A DNA stretch of 64,000 nucleotides from Flavitalea sp966112615 (GTDB lineage: Bacteria > Bacteroidota > Bacteroidia > Chitinophagales > Chitinophagaceae), in the NCBI GenBank assembly GCA_966112615.1, contig CBHWDO010000007.1, forward strand, positions 97,303 through 161,302, written 5' to 3'. The notes below the pieces were generated by a model, which was not told the origin of the DNA, did not search any database, and saw nothing but the letters and a program-made list of their open reading frames with translations. Shown here in pieces: positions 34,066-42,190 of the stretch. The translations under genes and the position numbers were made by a program. The stretch's first letter is position 1. Every line of letters starts with the position of its first letter.

Positions 34066-34075
34066 ATGTGACTTA

Positions 34076-35404
34076 TTAAACTGTTTCTGCTTCAAGTAAT
34101 TTTTCTTCCTCCACATCTTTATTTTCATCATTAGCATCAGGTTGACGAAGAGGCACCTTCCAGCTAACGATAAATGCAGGAATTGTTGCAATCAATACCC
34201 AGATAAAAAATTCTTTGTATCCAAGGTAATCAGAAACAAAACCACTGATCATCGATGGGATCATGAATCCAAGATTGGTCAACCCGCTGGCAAATGCATA
34301 ATGCGCCATTTTATATTTTCCTGGAGCAATATTTTGCATGATAAATAATATCAATCCAACAAATCCAAATCCGTAACCAAAGTATTCAAGCGCCACTGCA
34401 CTGCCTATCACCCACATGCTTTCAGGTTGCGTTACGGCAAGGAATGCATAAGCAGCAAATGGGATATTAAAGAAACAGCAGAGAATCATTAATGTCTTTC
34501 TGTTCAGTCCCTTGTTGGAAACAAAATGTCCAGCAGCAATTGAACCCAATACAAATGCAATTGCACCAGCTACGCCGTACAATACACCAATTTGAGAAGT
34601 AGATAATCCAAGGCCTCCCTGTTCTCTTGCTGCTTTAAAAAATAATGGAGTGATCTTGATAGCCTGTCCTTCTGCAAACCGGTACAGTACAATAAAGAGC
34701 AAACCTGCCCAGATATATTTTTTATTGAAGAAAGTAATGATAACATCTTTGAGCGTTGCTACTCCTTCGCTGAAAGAATGAACTGTTTTGGCTTCACCGC
34801 CCGATGGTAACATCCGGCTATTGTAAAATCCAAGAATGATCATGATGATTCCATACACAAACATGACGATCATCCATGCATTGGCAATTCCCATTTTCTT
34901 TTCCAGTTCTCCCGCAACATACACAAGCACACCTCCTGATAATACTTTGGCTATATTGTAAAATGCTCCCTGCCATCCCACAAATCTTGCCTGCTCTTTT
35001 GAATTCAGTTCATTGAGGTAAACTCCATCTGCAGCAGTATCGTGTGTTGCTCCGCTAATGGCGATCAGGAAAAGAAAAAAGATTGATACAGTGAAGAACT
35101 GGTCGAGCTGCAGACTTGCTCCTACCAGCCCAAATAAAAGACCGGTAAGAATTTGAGTATTGTAAACAAAGAACTTTTTGGTCTTTGTCATTTCAAGGAA
35201 AGGACCCCACAATGGCTTAATACTCCATGGTAACATGATCAGGGAAGTCCAGAAGGCAATTTGGGAATCAGAGATCCCCATGTTTTTAAACATAATGGAT
35301 GAAGAAGCGGCCAGGGCTACAAAGGGTAATCCCATCGCAAACCATGTAGTAGGGATCCAGGATATCGGATTTTTTTTCTTAGGGGAAATCGTAGGCACAA
35401 TCAA
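34076..35404 (-). CDS. MFS transporter, AmpG-like
   Basis: A 442-residue transporter with twelve predicted helices. The N-terminal block MGLPFVALAASS and IKPLWGPFLEMTKTKK, with helix 2-3 loop, resembles AmpG/SLC33-type carriers that move amino-sugar disaccharides such as GlcNAc-anhMurNAc. A C-terminal acidic tail (KDVEEEKLLEAE) is cytoplasmic. Start is uncertain: TTG at 35404 or GTG at 35398; the only later Met is within helix 1. It faces the glycan locus across the terminator and may import its products, an inference from position. A near-perfect inverted repeat precedes it. Confidence 0.82.
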   Translation of the reverse strand: MIVPTISPKKKNPISWIPTTWFAMGLPFVALAASSSIMFKNMGISDSQIAFWTSLIMLPWSIKPLWGPFLEMTKTKKFFVYNTQILTGLLFGLVGASLQLDQFFTVSIFFLFLIAISGATHDTAADGVYLNELNSKEQARFVGWQGAFYNIAKVLSGGVLVYVAGELEKKMGIANAWMIVMFVYGIIMIILGFYNSRMLPSGGEAKTVHSFSEGVATLKDVIITFFNKKYIWAGLLFIVLYRFAEGQAIKITPLFFKAAREQGGLGLSTSQIGVLYGVAGAIAFVLGSIAAGHFVSNKGLNRKTLMILCCFFNIPFAAYAFLAVTQPESMWVIGSAVALEYFGYGFGFVGLILFIMQNIAPGKYKMAHYAFASGLTNLGFMIPSMISGFVSDYLGYKEFFIWVLIATIPAFIVSWKVPLRQPDANDENKDVEEEKLLEAETV

Positions 35405-35406
35405 AA

Positions 35407-35473
35407 ATTATCGAGTGAAAAAATAGCAGTCAAATTAGTAAAATAATTTATTAACTACTCTTCACTCAATAAT
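35407..35473. repeat. Inverted repeat upstream of the MFS gene
   Basis: ATTATCGAGTGAA at 35407-35419 and TTCACTCAATAAT at 35461-35473 are reverse complements with one mismatch, 41 bases apart, immediately upstream of the MFS start. They could be paired regulator sites or a stem in the leader. Confidence 0.5.
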
Positions 35474-35511
35474 ATAATTACGAAAGTGCTTATATTTTAA
35501 TCTGTTTTAAT

Positions 35512-36273
35512 CTAATATGCCTTCCTCAGCATATCTGCGAACGCATTGGGAAGATCGCTTTCTTCTACAGCTTTTGCTGCCTTCTCAACATCGTATTCAA
35601 ATCGGATAAATTCAACTTTTACTGAATCCCTGATTGACTTATCGGAATGCTCATTTACCGTTAAGATCACATAACAACCTCTTGGATCTCCATCTTTTGG
35701 CTTGCCTACAGAACCGGTATTGATAGCATGCCTGAAGTGTCCCTCGTGTCCGATGATCCTGTGATAAGGTTTATGCGTATGTCCAAAGCAAAGTATATCT
35801 GCATGTGCATCCTCAAGGATTTTCAACAGGCTCTTTTCTTCACGGTCTTCAAAAAGATATTCATTGATCTTCCTGGGACTTCCATGAACCAGCAGTAGAG
35901 AAAGTGGATCGTTATTAAAGTGGAAATCTACACGGATATGTGCCGGCAAAGTTCTCAGGTATTTTCTTTCTGCATCACCCACTAAACTGTTTGTGACAGC
36001 AATGGAGATCTTACCATTATCCAGGTCTGTGGAAGTTTTATAAGCACAACCACATTCACCACTGTCTTTACCAATTCCTTCATCATAATTTCCGGCAATG
36101 GTGGGTATACCTCTTTTACGCACCAGGTTGATCACCTCATTTGGCCAGACATTATATCCAACCAAATCTCCCAAACAATAAACCGCATCTACATGCTGTT
36201 CATCAATACTTTTTAGACATGCTTCCATGGCCGGAAGATTGGCATGCACATCACTGAATAATGCTATTCTCAT
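35512..36273 (-). CDS. Calcineurin-like metallophosphoesterase
   Basis: A 253-residue enzyme with the five metal-binding motifs: SDVHANL (DxH), LGDLVGYN (GDxxGY), GNYDEG (GNHD-like), LLVHGSP (GH) and FGHTHKPY (GHxH). An insert with GECGCAY follows the GNYD motif, as in many relatives of this MJ0936/YfcE-like group. Activity on a phosphodiester or phosphomonoester is expected; substrate unknown. It sits 9 bases behind arsM, at the end of an arsR-arsM run, but a link to arsenic is not proven. Confidence 0.88.
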   Translation of the reverse strand: MRIALFSDVHANLPAMEACLKSIDEQHVDAVYCLGDLVGYNVWPNEVINLVRKRGIPTIAGNYDEGIGKDSGECGCAYKTSTDLDNGKISIAVTNSLVGDAERKYLRTLPAHIRVDFHFNNDPLSLLLVHGSPRKINEYLFEDREEKSLLKILEDAHADILCFGHTHKPYHRIIGHEGHFRHAINTGSVGKPKDGDPRGCYVILTVNEHSDKSIRDSVKVEFIRFEYDVEKAAKAVEESDLPNAFADMLRKAY

Positions 36274-36282
36274 AAAAAATTT

Positions 36283-37125
36283 TTAGCAGCAATCTGGTCC
36301 AAAACAAGCTTTAGCTGCTGCAGGTTTCTCAGCATATACAGTAATGCTGGTGATCCTTGATCCGGATGATTTAAATAGTGCAATGTCTTCAGCACTTAAA
36401 AATTGTTGAAGAATATCATCCGGGATGATAATGGTCTTGTCTTTTTGAATGGTGATTTGCTCGAATCCTGTCGCCTCGATCATCTGCATGTATTCATTTT
36501 TCTGAATAGCCCCCGATACGCATCCTGCATACATTTCAGCAGCCTGTTGAATATTTGAAGGCAAGGTTCCTTCCAGCACAATATCTGAAATGGAAAAATG
36601 TCCGCCTGGTTTTAATACCCTGAATATTTCAGCAAATACTGCTTTTTTATTGGGTACCAGGTTCAGTACGCAATTGCTGACAATCACATCTGCAATGTTT
36701 GAAGTGATGGGCATCTTTTCAATATCCCCTTCACGGAACTCTACATTGTTGAAGCCCCTGAGATCCGCATTAGCCCTGGCTTTTTCAATCATCGCTGGAG
36801 TGAAATCGATACCAATTACACGACCAGTTTCTCCAGTTTCATGCCTGGCAACAAATGCATCATTTCCTGCACCGCTTCCAAGATCTATAACAGTATCACC
36901 TTTTTTGATCTTTGCAAATTGAGTTGGTAATCCGCATCCCAGGCCAAGGTCGGCATCGGGATTGTAGCCTTCCAACTGGTTATAATCTTCCGACATGATA
37001 TTATACACTTCAGTGCTGCAGCAGCTTGCACCACAACAGGATGCTGCATTTGATTCTTTATCCTGAAGCGCTATTTCCGCGTATTTCTCTTTTACAATCG
37101 CTTTTAGTTGTTCTTCAGTTTGCAT
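36283..37125 (-). CDS. arsM: Arsenite methyltransferase ArsM
   Basis: A 280-residue SAM-dependent methyltransferase. DLGSGAGNDAF (81-91) binds SAM and IGIDFTPAMIEKA follows. As(III)-binding Cys candidates are C64 (GLGCGLPT), C152 (SNCVLN) and C202 (YAGCVSG), as in the conserved ArsM triad, and extra pairs occur at C30-C31, C35-C36 and at the C-terminus (FGPDCC). It converts As(III) to methylated arsenicals. Located between arsR (23-base gap) and the metallophosphoesterase (9-base gap), probably one operon under ArsR control. Confidence 0.93.
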   Translation of the reverse strand: MQTEEQLKAIVKEKYAEIALQDKESNAASCCGASCCSTEVYNIMSEDYNQLEGYNPDADLGLGCGLPTQFAKIKKGDTVIDLGSGAGNDAFVARHETGETGRVIGIDFTPAMIEKARANADLRGFNNVEFREGDIEKMPITSNIADVIVSNCVLNLVPNKKAVFAEIFRVLKPGGHFSISDIVLEGTLPSNIQQAAEMYAGCVSGAIQKNEYMQMIEATGFEQITIQKDKTIIIPDDILQQFLSAEDIALFKSSGSRITSITVYAEKPAAAKACFGPDCC

Positions 37126-37148
37126 AATTGAAATTTTTAAAATGAATA

Positions 37149-37478
37149 TTAACAGCAGCTTTGTCCGCCTTTGTAAGAGCCAAACAAAGCATCCAGTTCT
37201 TTTTTATATTGATTCCAGTTTTTGGGATCGATGCAATAACAAACACTGTTGCCTTCGATGGTTCCTTTGATCAGCCCAGCATTCTTTAATTCTTTCAAAT
37301 GTTGAGAGATGGTTGCCTGTGCCAGTCCAAGTTCATCCACCAGGTCTCCACAGATACAGGCATCGATCTTTATCAGGTGCTGAAGAATGGCAATCCGGGC
37401 CGGATGGGCTATAGCCTTCAGCATGATTGCAAGCCTGTTCTGCTTTTCATTGAAAATATCTGTCCTGGTAACCCCCAT
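37149..37478 (-). CDS. arsR: ArsR family transcriptional repressor
   Basis: A 109-residue winged-helix repressor. The sensor motif DACICGDLVDEL has Cys41-X-Cys43 in the alpha3 helix, equivalent to ELCVCDL in ArsR, and AQATISQHLKELKNAGL is the DNA-recognition helix. The C-terminal CC pair could also bind metalloid. Arsenite binding releases it from DNA. It precedes arsM after 23 bases. An 18-base near-perfect palindrome lies 15 bases before its ATG. Confidence 0.92.
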   Translation of the reverse strand: MGVTRTDIFNEKQNRLAIMLKAIAHPARIAILQHLIKIDACICGDLVDELGLAQATISQHLKELKNAGLIKGTIEGNSVCYCIDPKNWNQYKKELDALFGSYKGGQSCC

Positions 37479-37493
37479 ATTATTCCATTTGTA

Positions 37494-37511
37494 TATCGCA
37501 ATATTACGATA
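37494..37511. promoter_or_regulatory. ArsR operator candidate
   Basis: TATCGCAATATTACGATA is an 18-base palindrome broken only at one symmetric pair. It covers the minus-7 box of the arsR promoter and starts 15 bases upstream of the arsR ATG, the normal place for an ArsR operator. Confidence 0.6.
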
Positions 37512-37528
37512 AAGAATTCAAATCCAAA
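37499..37528 (-). promoter_or_regulatory. Candidate arsR-arsM promoter
   Basis: On the minus strand TTTG (37528-37525) is followed after 18 bases by TAATATTG (37506-37499), one mismatch from TAnnTTTG. The box is 20 bases before the arsR ATG and lies within the palindrome at 37494-37511. Confidence 0.5.
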
Positions 37529-37535
37529 TTTATTT

Positions 37536-37543
37536 TATATTTG
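37536..37543 (+). promoter_or_regulatory. TAnnTTTG box facing the lysine-degradation genes
   Basis: TATATTTG is an exact minus-7 box on the plus strand. No TTG at the right distance is seen upstream. It could start a transcript toward 37744 with a leader of about 190 bases crossing the tandem repeats. Confidence 0.3.
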
Positions 37544-37625
37544 GGCCTCACATGAATAACCTCATCTTCAAAATATTCGACAGCTACATGGCATTCCTCC
37601 GCAGTGCCTGTGCGAATATTCCGTA

Positions 37626-37684
37626 ACGTGGAGACATTGAGACGTGGAGACGTGGAGACTTGAAGACATGAAGACGTGAAGACG
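37626..37684. repeat. Tandem array of 8-base units
   Basis: Seven phased units of pattern ACNTGRAG (ACGTGGAG three times, ACATTGAG, ACTTGAAG, ACATGAAG, ACGTGAAG) and a partial eighth. It is degenerate, intergenic and followed directly by a 7-base array. Confidence 0.85.
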
Positions 37685-37694
37685 CTCTGCCTCC

Positions 37695-37722
37695 ATTTCC
37701 GATTTCCGATTACCGATTTCCC
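37695..37722. repeat. Tandem array of 7-base units
   Basis: ATTTCCG, ATTTCCG, ATTACCG and ATTTCCC in direct tandem, 22 bases before the start of the saccharopine dehydrogenase gene. A similar heptamer array is at 48462-48489. Confidence 0.85.
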
Positions 37723-37743
37723 ATTTTATAATCAAATACCGCC

Positions 37744-38817
37744 ATGCAACAGATCGCCGTTATAGGTCTGGGCAAAGTGGGCTCACTCGTGGGCACCCTG
37801 CTCAATGACCTGTTCACTGTTACAGGTATGGATCAACGCATACCTGCAGAACCACTGCCATTCAAAGTAATCACAGGTGATATCACCGATGAACAATCAC
37901 TGCAAAAATTTCTTTCCAATAAGGATGCAGTGGTATCCTGTCTTCCTTATCACCTTAACCTTGCAGTAGCCAAAGCCGCCTATAAAGTTGGCATACATTA
38001 TTTCGACCTGACAGAAGATGTTCCAACCACCGCCGCCATAAGCGAAATGGCTAAAACATCAACAGGTGTGATGGCCCCGCAATGCGGACTGGCACCGGGT
38101 TTCATCGGTATCGTAGGTGCAGATCTCTGCAGCCGCTTTACCAAACTTCGTGATGTTGAATTGCGCGTTGGTGCACTTCCCCGCTATCCAAATGGTTTGA
38201 TGGGATATAGCTTTACCTGGTCGCCCGCAGGTGTGATCAACGAGTACATCAACGATGCAGAAGTCATCCACAATGGTGTGCGTAAAATGGTGCCTTCACT
38301 CGATGGTATTGAAACCATCAATATCGAAGGACAGGAATTTGAAGCTTTCTCCACTTCGGGAGGACTTGGTACACTTTGTGAAACACTTGAAGGAAAAGTG
38401 GATACACTGAATTACAAAACCATCCGCTATCCAGGCCATGCAAAGCTGATGCGTTTCCTGATGTATGAACTCATCATGAAAAATAAAAAGCAATTACTGG
38501 AAGAAATTCTTACAGAAGCAAAACCCCCGGTTCGTGAAGATGTAGTATATGTGTATGCAGTTGTGGAAGGCTGGCAGGGAAATAATCTGAAGCGTGAGGA
38601 GTTTTACGAAGCATATCATCCTTTAACCATTCATGACAAAGAATGGCGCGCTATTTCATGGACAACAGCTGCATCTGTAGCAGCTGTTGTTGAAATGGTT
38701 GCCTATGGAAAGCTTCCTCAGAAAGGATTTATCAAACAGGAAGACATCTCCTTCAAAGACTTCATCGCAACACATTGGGGTTCACTTTATCTTCAAAATC
38801 AAAAACAATTGGCATAA
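37744..38817 (+). CDS. Saccharopine dehydrogenase family protein
   Basis: A 357-residue protein with an N-terminal Rossmann motif VIGLGKVGSLVG (5-16) and a C-terminal saccharopine dehydrogenase-type domain (the QCGLAPGFIGIVGADL and RYPGHAKLMRF segments). It should convert saccharopine to 2-aminoadipate semialdehyde plus glutamate, or act on a related amino acid. It overlaps the HglS-type gene by one base (TAATG), which puts both in lysine breakdown. No lysine-ketoglutarate reductase is in the window. Confidence 0.85.
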   Translation: MQQIAVIGLGKVGSLVGTLLNDLFTVTGMDQRIPAEPLPFKVITGDITDEQSLQKFLSNKDAVVSCLPYHLNLAVAKAAYKVGIHYFDLTEDVPTTAAISEMAKTSTGVMAPQCGLAPGFIGIVGADLCSRFTKLRDVELRVGALPRYPNGLMGYSFTWSPAGVINEYINDAEVIHNGVRKMVPSLDGIETINIEGQEFEAFSTSGGLGTLCETLEGKVDTLNYKTIRYPGHAKLMRFLMYELIMKNKKQLLEEILTEAKPPVREDVVYVYAVVEGWQGNNLKREEFYEAYHPLTIHDKEWRAISWTTAASVAAVVEMVAYGKLPQKGFIKQEDISFKDFIATHWGSLYLQNQKQLA

Positions 38818-39719
38818 TGAATAAGGTAGAAGGTCTGAATATCATTCTCGATGGTCTGATCCGTCGTTACAAAGAAAGAGTTCCTGATGTGGCTCATATC
38901 CTTAATGAAATGGTCCTGCATAATATCATTGCAAAAGAAAGTGATATTGAGAATGACCATATCGCATTCCGTACATTGGGAGTGCCGCATCTTGGAATTG
39001 CTTCCCTCGAAAAAGTTTTTCTTCATTATGGATATACAAAAATGGATTATTATTTCTTTCCTGAAAAGAAATTGAATGCATTCTGGTATGCTCCCCCGAT
39101 TGATAAAATGCCACGCATTTTTATTTCTGAATTGAGAGTGGATGATCTTTCAGAGAACGTTCAATCCATCATTCATAAATACACTGATAACATCACAGCA
39201 GATCCGGTTGATTCACTCGACCTTGACGATCCCATTGCTGTTGATGAATTCCTGCACAGCTCACTCTGGGAACTACCTTCACTCGAAGAATACCAGTCGC
39301 TTGCTAAAGAAAGTGAATATGCAGCCTGGGCTATCTACAACCGGTATTATCTGAACCATTTCACTATTTCGGTTCATAACCTGCAGGATGGCTACAATAC
39401 AGTGGCTTCATTCAATGTATTTCTTGAAAGAATTGGTGTGCTGCTGAATGATTCGGGAGGTAAGATCAAACAAAGTCCTGATGGAAATCTTCTGCAAAGC
39501 AGTACAGTGGCTCATTTGGTGGAAGCGGAATTCGCTCATGGTGTGAAGCAGATGATCCCCGGTTCTTATGTGGAATTTGCGGAACGTCGTATTCTGCCTC
39601 AGTTCGCAACTCTTCCTCCCGGAGAGATCACCCGTAAACATCGTCGCGAAGGATTTGAAGCGCAAAATGCCGACAAGATCTTTGAGAGCACCTACAGCGA
39701 CCAGGTTCAAAAAAGATAA
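38817..39719 (+). CDS. hglS: 2-oxoadipate dioxygenase/decarboxylase (HglS/YdcJ, DUF1338)
   Basis: A 300-residue protein from the ATG at 38817, which overlaps the preceding stop (TAATG). DUF1338 signatures: DHIAFRTLG gives metal His48 and substrate Arg52, LNHFTISVH gives His181, and the GSYVEFAERR block gives the acidic ligand (Glu253 or Glu256). The characterised Pseudomonas enzyme is a non-haem Fe(II) dioxygenase converting 2-oxoadipate to 2-hydroxyglutarate in lysine catabolism. The neighbour saccharopine dehydrogenase agrees. Confidence 0.87.
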   Translation: MNKVEGLNIILDGLIRRYKERVPDVAHILNEMVLHNIIAKESDIENDHIAFRTLGVPHLGIASLEKVFLHYGYTKMDYYFFPEKKLNAFWYAPPIDKMPRIFISELRVDDLSENVQSIIHKYTDNITADPVDSLDLDDPIAVDEFLHSSLWELPSLEEYQSLAKESEYAAWAIYNRYYLNHFTISVHNLQDGYNTVASFNVFLERIGVLLNDSGGKIKQSPDGNLLQSSTVAHLVEAEFAHGVKQMIPGSYVEFAERRILPQFATLPPGEITRKHRREGFEAQNADKIFESTYSDQVQKR

Positions 39720-39800
39720 ACATATGGTCCACTTTTGATTTCTAGTTTGTATGGAGTAATTTAAATCATTGATTGGCATTGATTTTTATATTACTGAAAC

Positions 39801-40868
39801 ATGGAACTAAGAACAATTCAGAAGTGGACCTATATTTTACTTGTACTGGTACTTACCACCATCACCCTGGTGTATGCAAAAGCTTTTTTGGTGCCACTGG
39901 TCTTCGGTGCACTTCTTTCCATGTTATTGCTCCCGGTTACCAAATGGCTGCAGCGAAAAGGCCTTCCTAAAGGACTTGCCGCCTTTCTTACCATACTACT
40001 GCTCGTTATCATATTTGCCATTGTAATTGGATTAATATCCTGGCAGATCTCCGGTATAGCCGAAGATGCTTCAAAGATTGAGAAGCAGGTCTCTCAACGC
40101 TATAGTGAATTAAGAGATTATATAGCCGATCATCTTGGCATTTCGCATGAGAAACAGGAGGAAGTGATTAAAAAACAACAGGAAAGTTCGACCGGTCAGT
40201 TAAGTTCCATGCTTACTGGTCTGATCGCAGGTGTAGGTTCTTTTCTTACTGATTTTATTCTTGTACTGGTATATATCTTTCTCTTTATCTATTACAGAAT
40301 GCGATTGAAAAACTTCCTGATCAAGATTGTTCCGAAAGAACAGGAAGCCAATGCTGAAGAGATTGTTGAAAGCGCTAAAACGGTTACACAAAAATATCTG
40401 ACTGGTCTTGGATTGATGATCATTGGTCTATGGATCATGTATGGGATCGGATTCACCATTGCAGGTGTGAAGAACTCAGTATTCTTTGCAGTTCTCTGTG
40501 GTATTTGTGAGATCGTGCCATTTATCGGAAATCTTTTTGGAACCACGGTAACTGTCCTGATGACACTTGCGCAGGGTGGTAGCATGAACATGATCCTCGG
40601 AGTGATCATCACCTATGCATTGGTGCAAACATTTCAATCTTATGTACTCGAACCATTGGTGGTTGGAGCAGAAGTGAATATCAATCCGGTCTTTACCATT
40701 GTTGGACTTGTTGCCGGCGAAGCCATCTGGGGCATCTCAGGAATGATACTTGCCATTCCCGTGCTTGGTATATTAAAAATTGTTTGCGATCATATTGATT
40801 CATTGAAGCCTTTTGCATACCTCATCGGGCAGGAAAAAAAGAAGAAAAAATCATTGCTCTCAAAATAG
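39801..40868 (+). CDS. AI-2E family (PerM-type) transporter
   Basis: A 355-residue membrane protein with the AI-2E/PerM domain (PF01594): N-terminal paired helices, an amphipathic stretch at about 90-130 rich in Glu/Lys/Gln, and C-terminal helices with GICEIVPFIGNLFG and LEPLVVGAEVNINP motifs, the latter diagnostic. Members export small molecules or sodium; the AI-2 role is unproven for most. A Lys-rich tail ends the protein. It is followed 42 bases later by a Tat-exported oxidoreductase, transcribed in the same direction. Confidence 0.88.
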   Translation: MELRTIQKWTYILLVLVLTTITLVYAKAFLVPLVFGALLSMLLLPVTKWLQRKGLPKGLAAFLTILLLVIIFAIVIGLISWQISGIAEDASKIEKQVSQRYSELRDYIADHLGISHEKQEEVIKKQQESSTGQLSSMLTGLIAGVGSFLTDFILVLVYIFLFIYYRMRLKNFLIKIVPKEQEANAEEIVESAKTVTQKYLTGLGLMIIGLWIMYGIGFTIAGVKNSVFFAVLCGICEIVPFIGNLFGTTVTVLMTLAQGGSMNMILGVIITYALVQTFQSYVLEPLVVGAEVNINPVFTIVGLVAGEAIWGISGMILAIPVLGILKIVCDHIDSLKPFAYLIGQEKKKKKSLLSK

Positions 40869-40910
40869 TGTTTGATTTTTCTGTACTTTAAACACTAAAC
40901 TTTTAACTGC

Positions 40911-42173
40911 ATGAGCATGATTCGTTCACGCCGCAATTTTCTTCGGAATACTATCGGTGCGGCTGCAGCATTCACCATCGTTCCACGTCATGTTTTAGGA
41001 AAGGGATTCATACCGCCAAGCGATCAACTCACCAAAGCCATCATTGGTGTTGGTGGAATGGGTCGTGGACATATTCCTTATGCCGGAACCCGCGTGGTTG
41101 CTATTTGTGATGTTGATAAGAAACATCTTTCTGAAGTAGCTGCAAGCCTGAATAACCAGGTTAAAACCTTCCATGATTACCGTGAACTGCTGGAACTTCC
41201 GGAAGTAGACATCGTTCATATCGCCACTCCGCCTCACTGGCATGGACTGATGGCTTATGATGCGATCCGTGCAGGTAAAGATGTATGGTGCGAAAAGCCA
41301 ATGACCCGTACCATCGGTGAAGGAAAAAGAGTTGTGGAAGCTGTAAAGCAATACGGACGTATGTTTCGTTTGAATACATGGTTCAGGTTTGAAGACCAGT
41401 TCTATGGAATGAAAACACCTGTGAAGCCAATCAAGAAACTCGTTCAGTCGGGTTTGCTTGGATGGCCACTCACCGTTACTGTTGGAAAACACACTGGCTT
41501 TGACTGGAAATTCTATTGGGTTGGTAAAACGCATCTGCAGGAAGAAAAAGTTCCTGATACCCTGGATTATGAAAGATGGCTAGGACCTGCTCCATACAAA
41601 CCATACAATATTCATCGTACACACAATACCTTCCGCGGTTACTGGGATTATGATGGAGGTGGATTGGGTGATATGGGTCAGCATTACCTCGATCCTGTTC
41701 AATACTTTTTAGGTAAGGATGATACCAACCCGGTATCAGTGGAAGTAGATGCCGAACAGCAACACTACGATGCAGTAAGAACATTCCGCAGGATCACTTA
41801 TACCTATGCAGATGGTTGCAAGATCATCCTGGATGGTGAAGGAAAGGATGTAGATGTTCCATATATCCAGGGACCAAAAGGTAAACTCTATCCTGGTTTC
41901 CGTTCGGATATTCCGGACCTGGAAAAGAAGCTTGCTGATTTCCCGGATCCTGAACCACAGATCACCAATTTCCTGGAATCAGTGAAGCATCGAAAATCAT
42001 TTGCGTTGAATGAATCAAATGGACATCGTTCCTGCAACATAATTAACATGGGTAAGATTGCTTTGCAGTTAAACCGTTCACTGAAATTTGATCCTGTATC
42101 GCAATTATTCATTGGAGATGAAGAAGCCAACAGGTTAGTAGATCCTCCAATGCGCGCACCTTACATTTTCTAA
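40911..42173 (+). CDS. Tat-exported Gfo/Idh/MocA family oxidoreductase
   Basis: A 420-residue protein with a twin-arginine signal (SRRNFLRNTIG) and a Gfo/Idh/MocA core: AIIGVGGMGRGH (44-55) binds NAD(P) and WCEKPM holds the catalytic Lys. The C-terminal domain matches GFO_IDH_MocA_C. Export with a bound cofactor suits periplasmic oxidation of a sugar or glycoside. It is 17 bases upstream of a secreted DUF1080 protein, a pairing seen in 3-keto-glycoside pathways. Start ATG at 40911; 40917 is a possible second ATG. Confidence 0.88.
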   Translation: MSMIRSRRNFLRNTIGAAAAFTIVPRHVLGKGFIPPSDQLTKAIIGVGGMGRGHIPYAGTRVVAICDVDKKHLSEVAASLNNQVKTFHDYRELLELPEVDIVHIATPPHWHGLMAYDAIRAGKDVWCEKPMTRTIGEGKRVVEAVKQYGRMFRLNTWFRFEDQFYGMKTPVKPIKKLVQSGLLGWPLTVTVGKHTGFDWKFYWVGKTHLQEEKVPDTLDYERWLGPAPYKPYNIHRTHNTFRGYWDYDGGGLGDMGQHYLDPVQYFLGKDDTNPVSVEVDAEQQHYDAVRTFRRITYTYADGCKIILDGEGKDVDVPYIQGPKGKLYPGFRSDIPDLEKKLADFPDPEPQITNFLESVKHRKSFALNESNGHRSCNIINMGKIALQLNRSLKFDPVSQLFIGDEEANRLVDPPMRAPYIF

Positions 42174-42190
42174 AACTCCAACGATCATTC

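Noticed and set aside
37626..37684. The 8-base array as a CRISPR
   Set aside because: The units are directly tandem with no spacers, too short and degenerate, and there are no cas genes.
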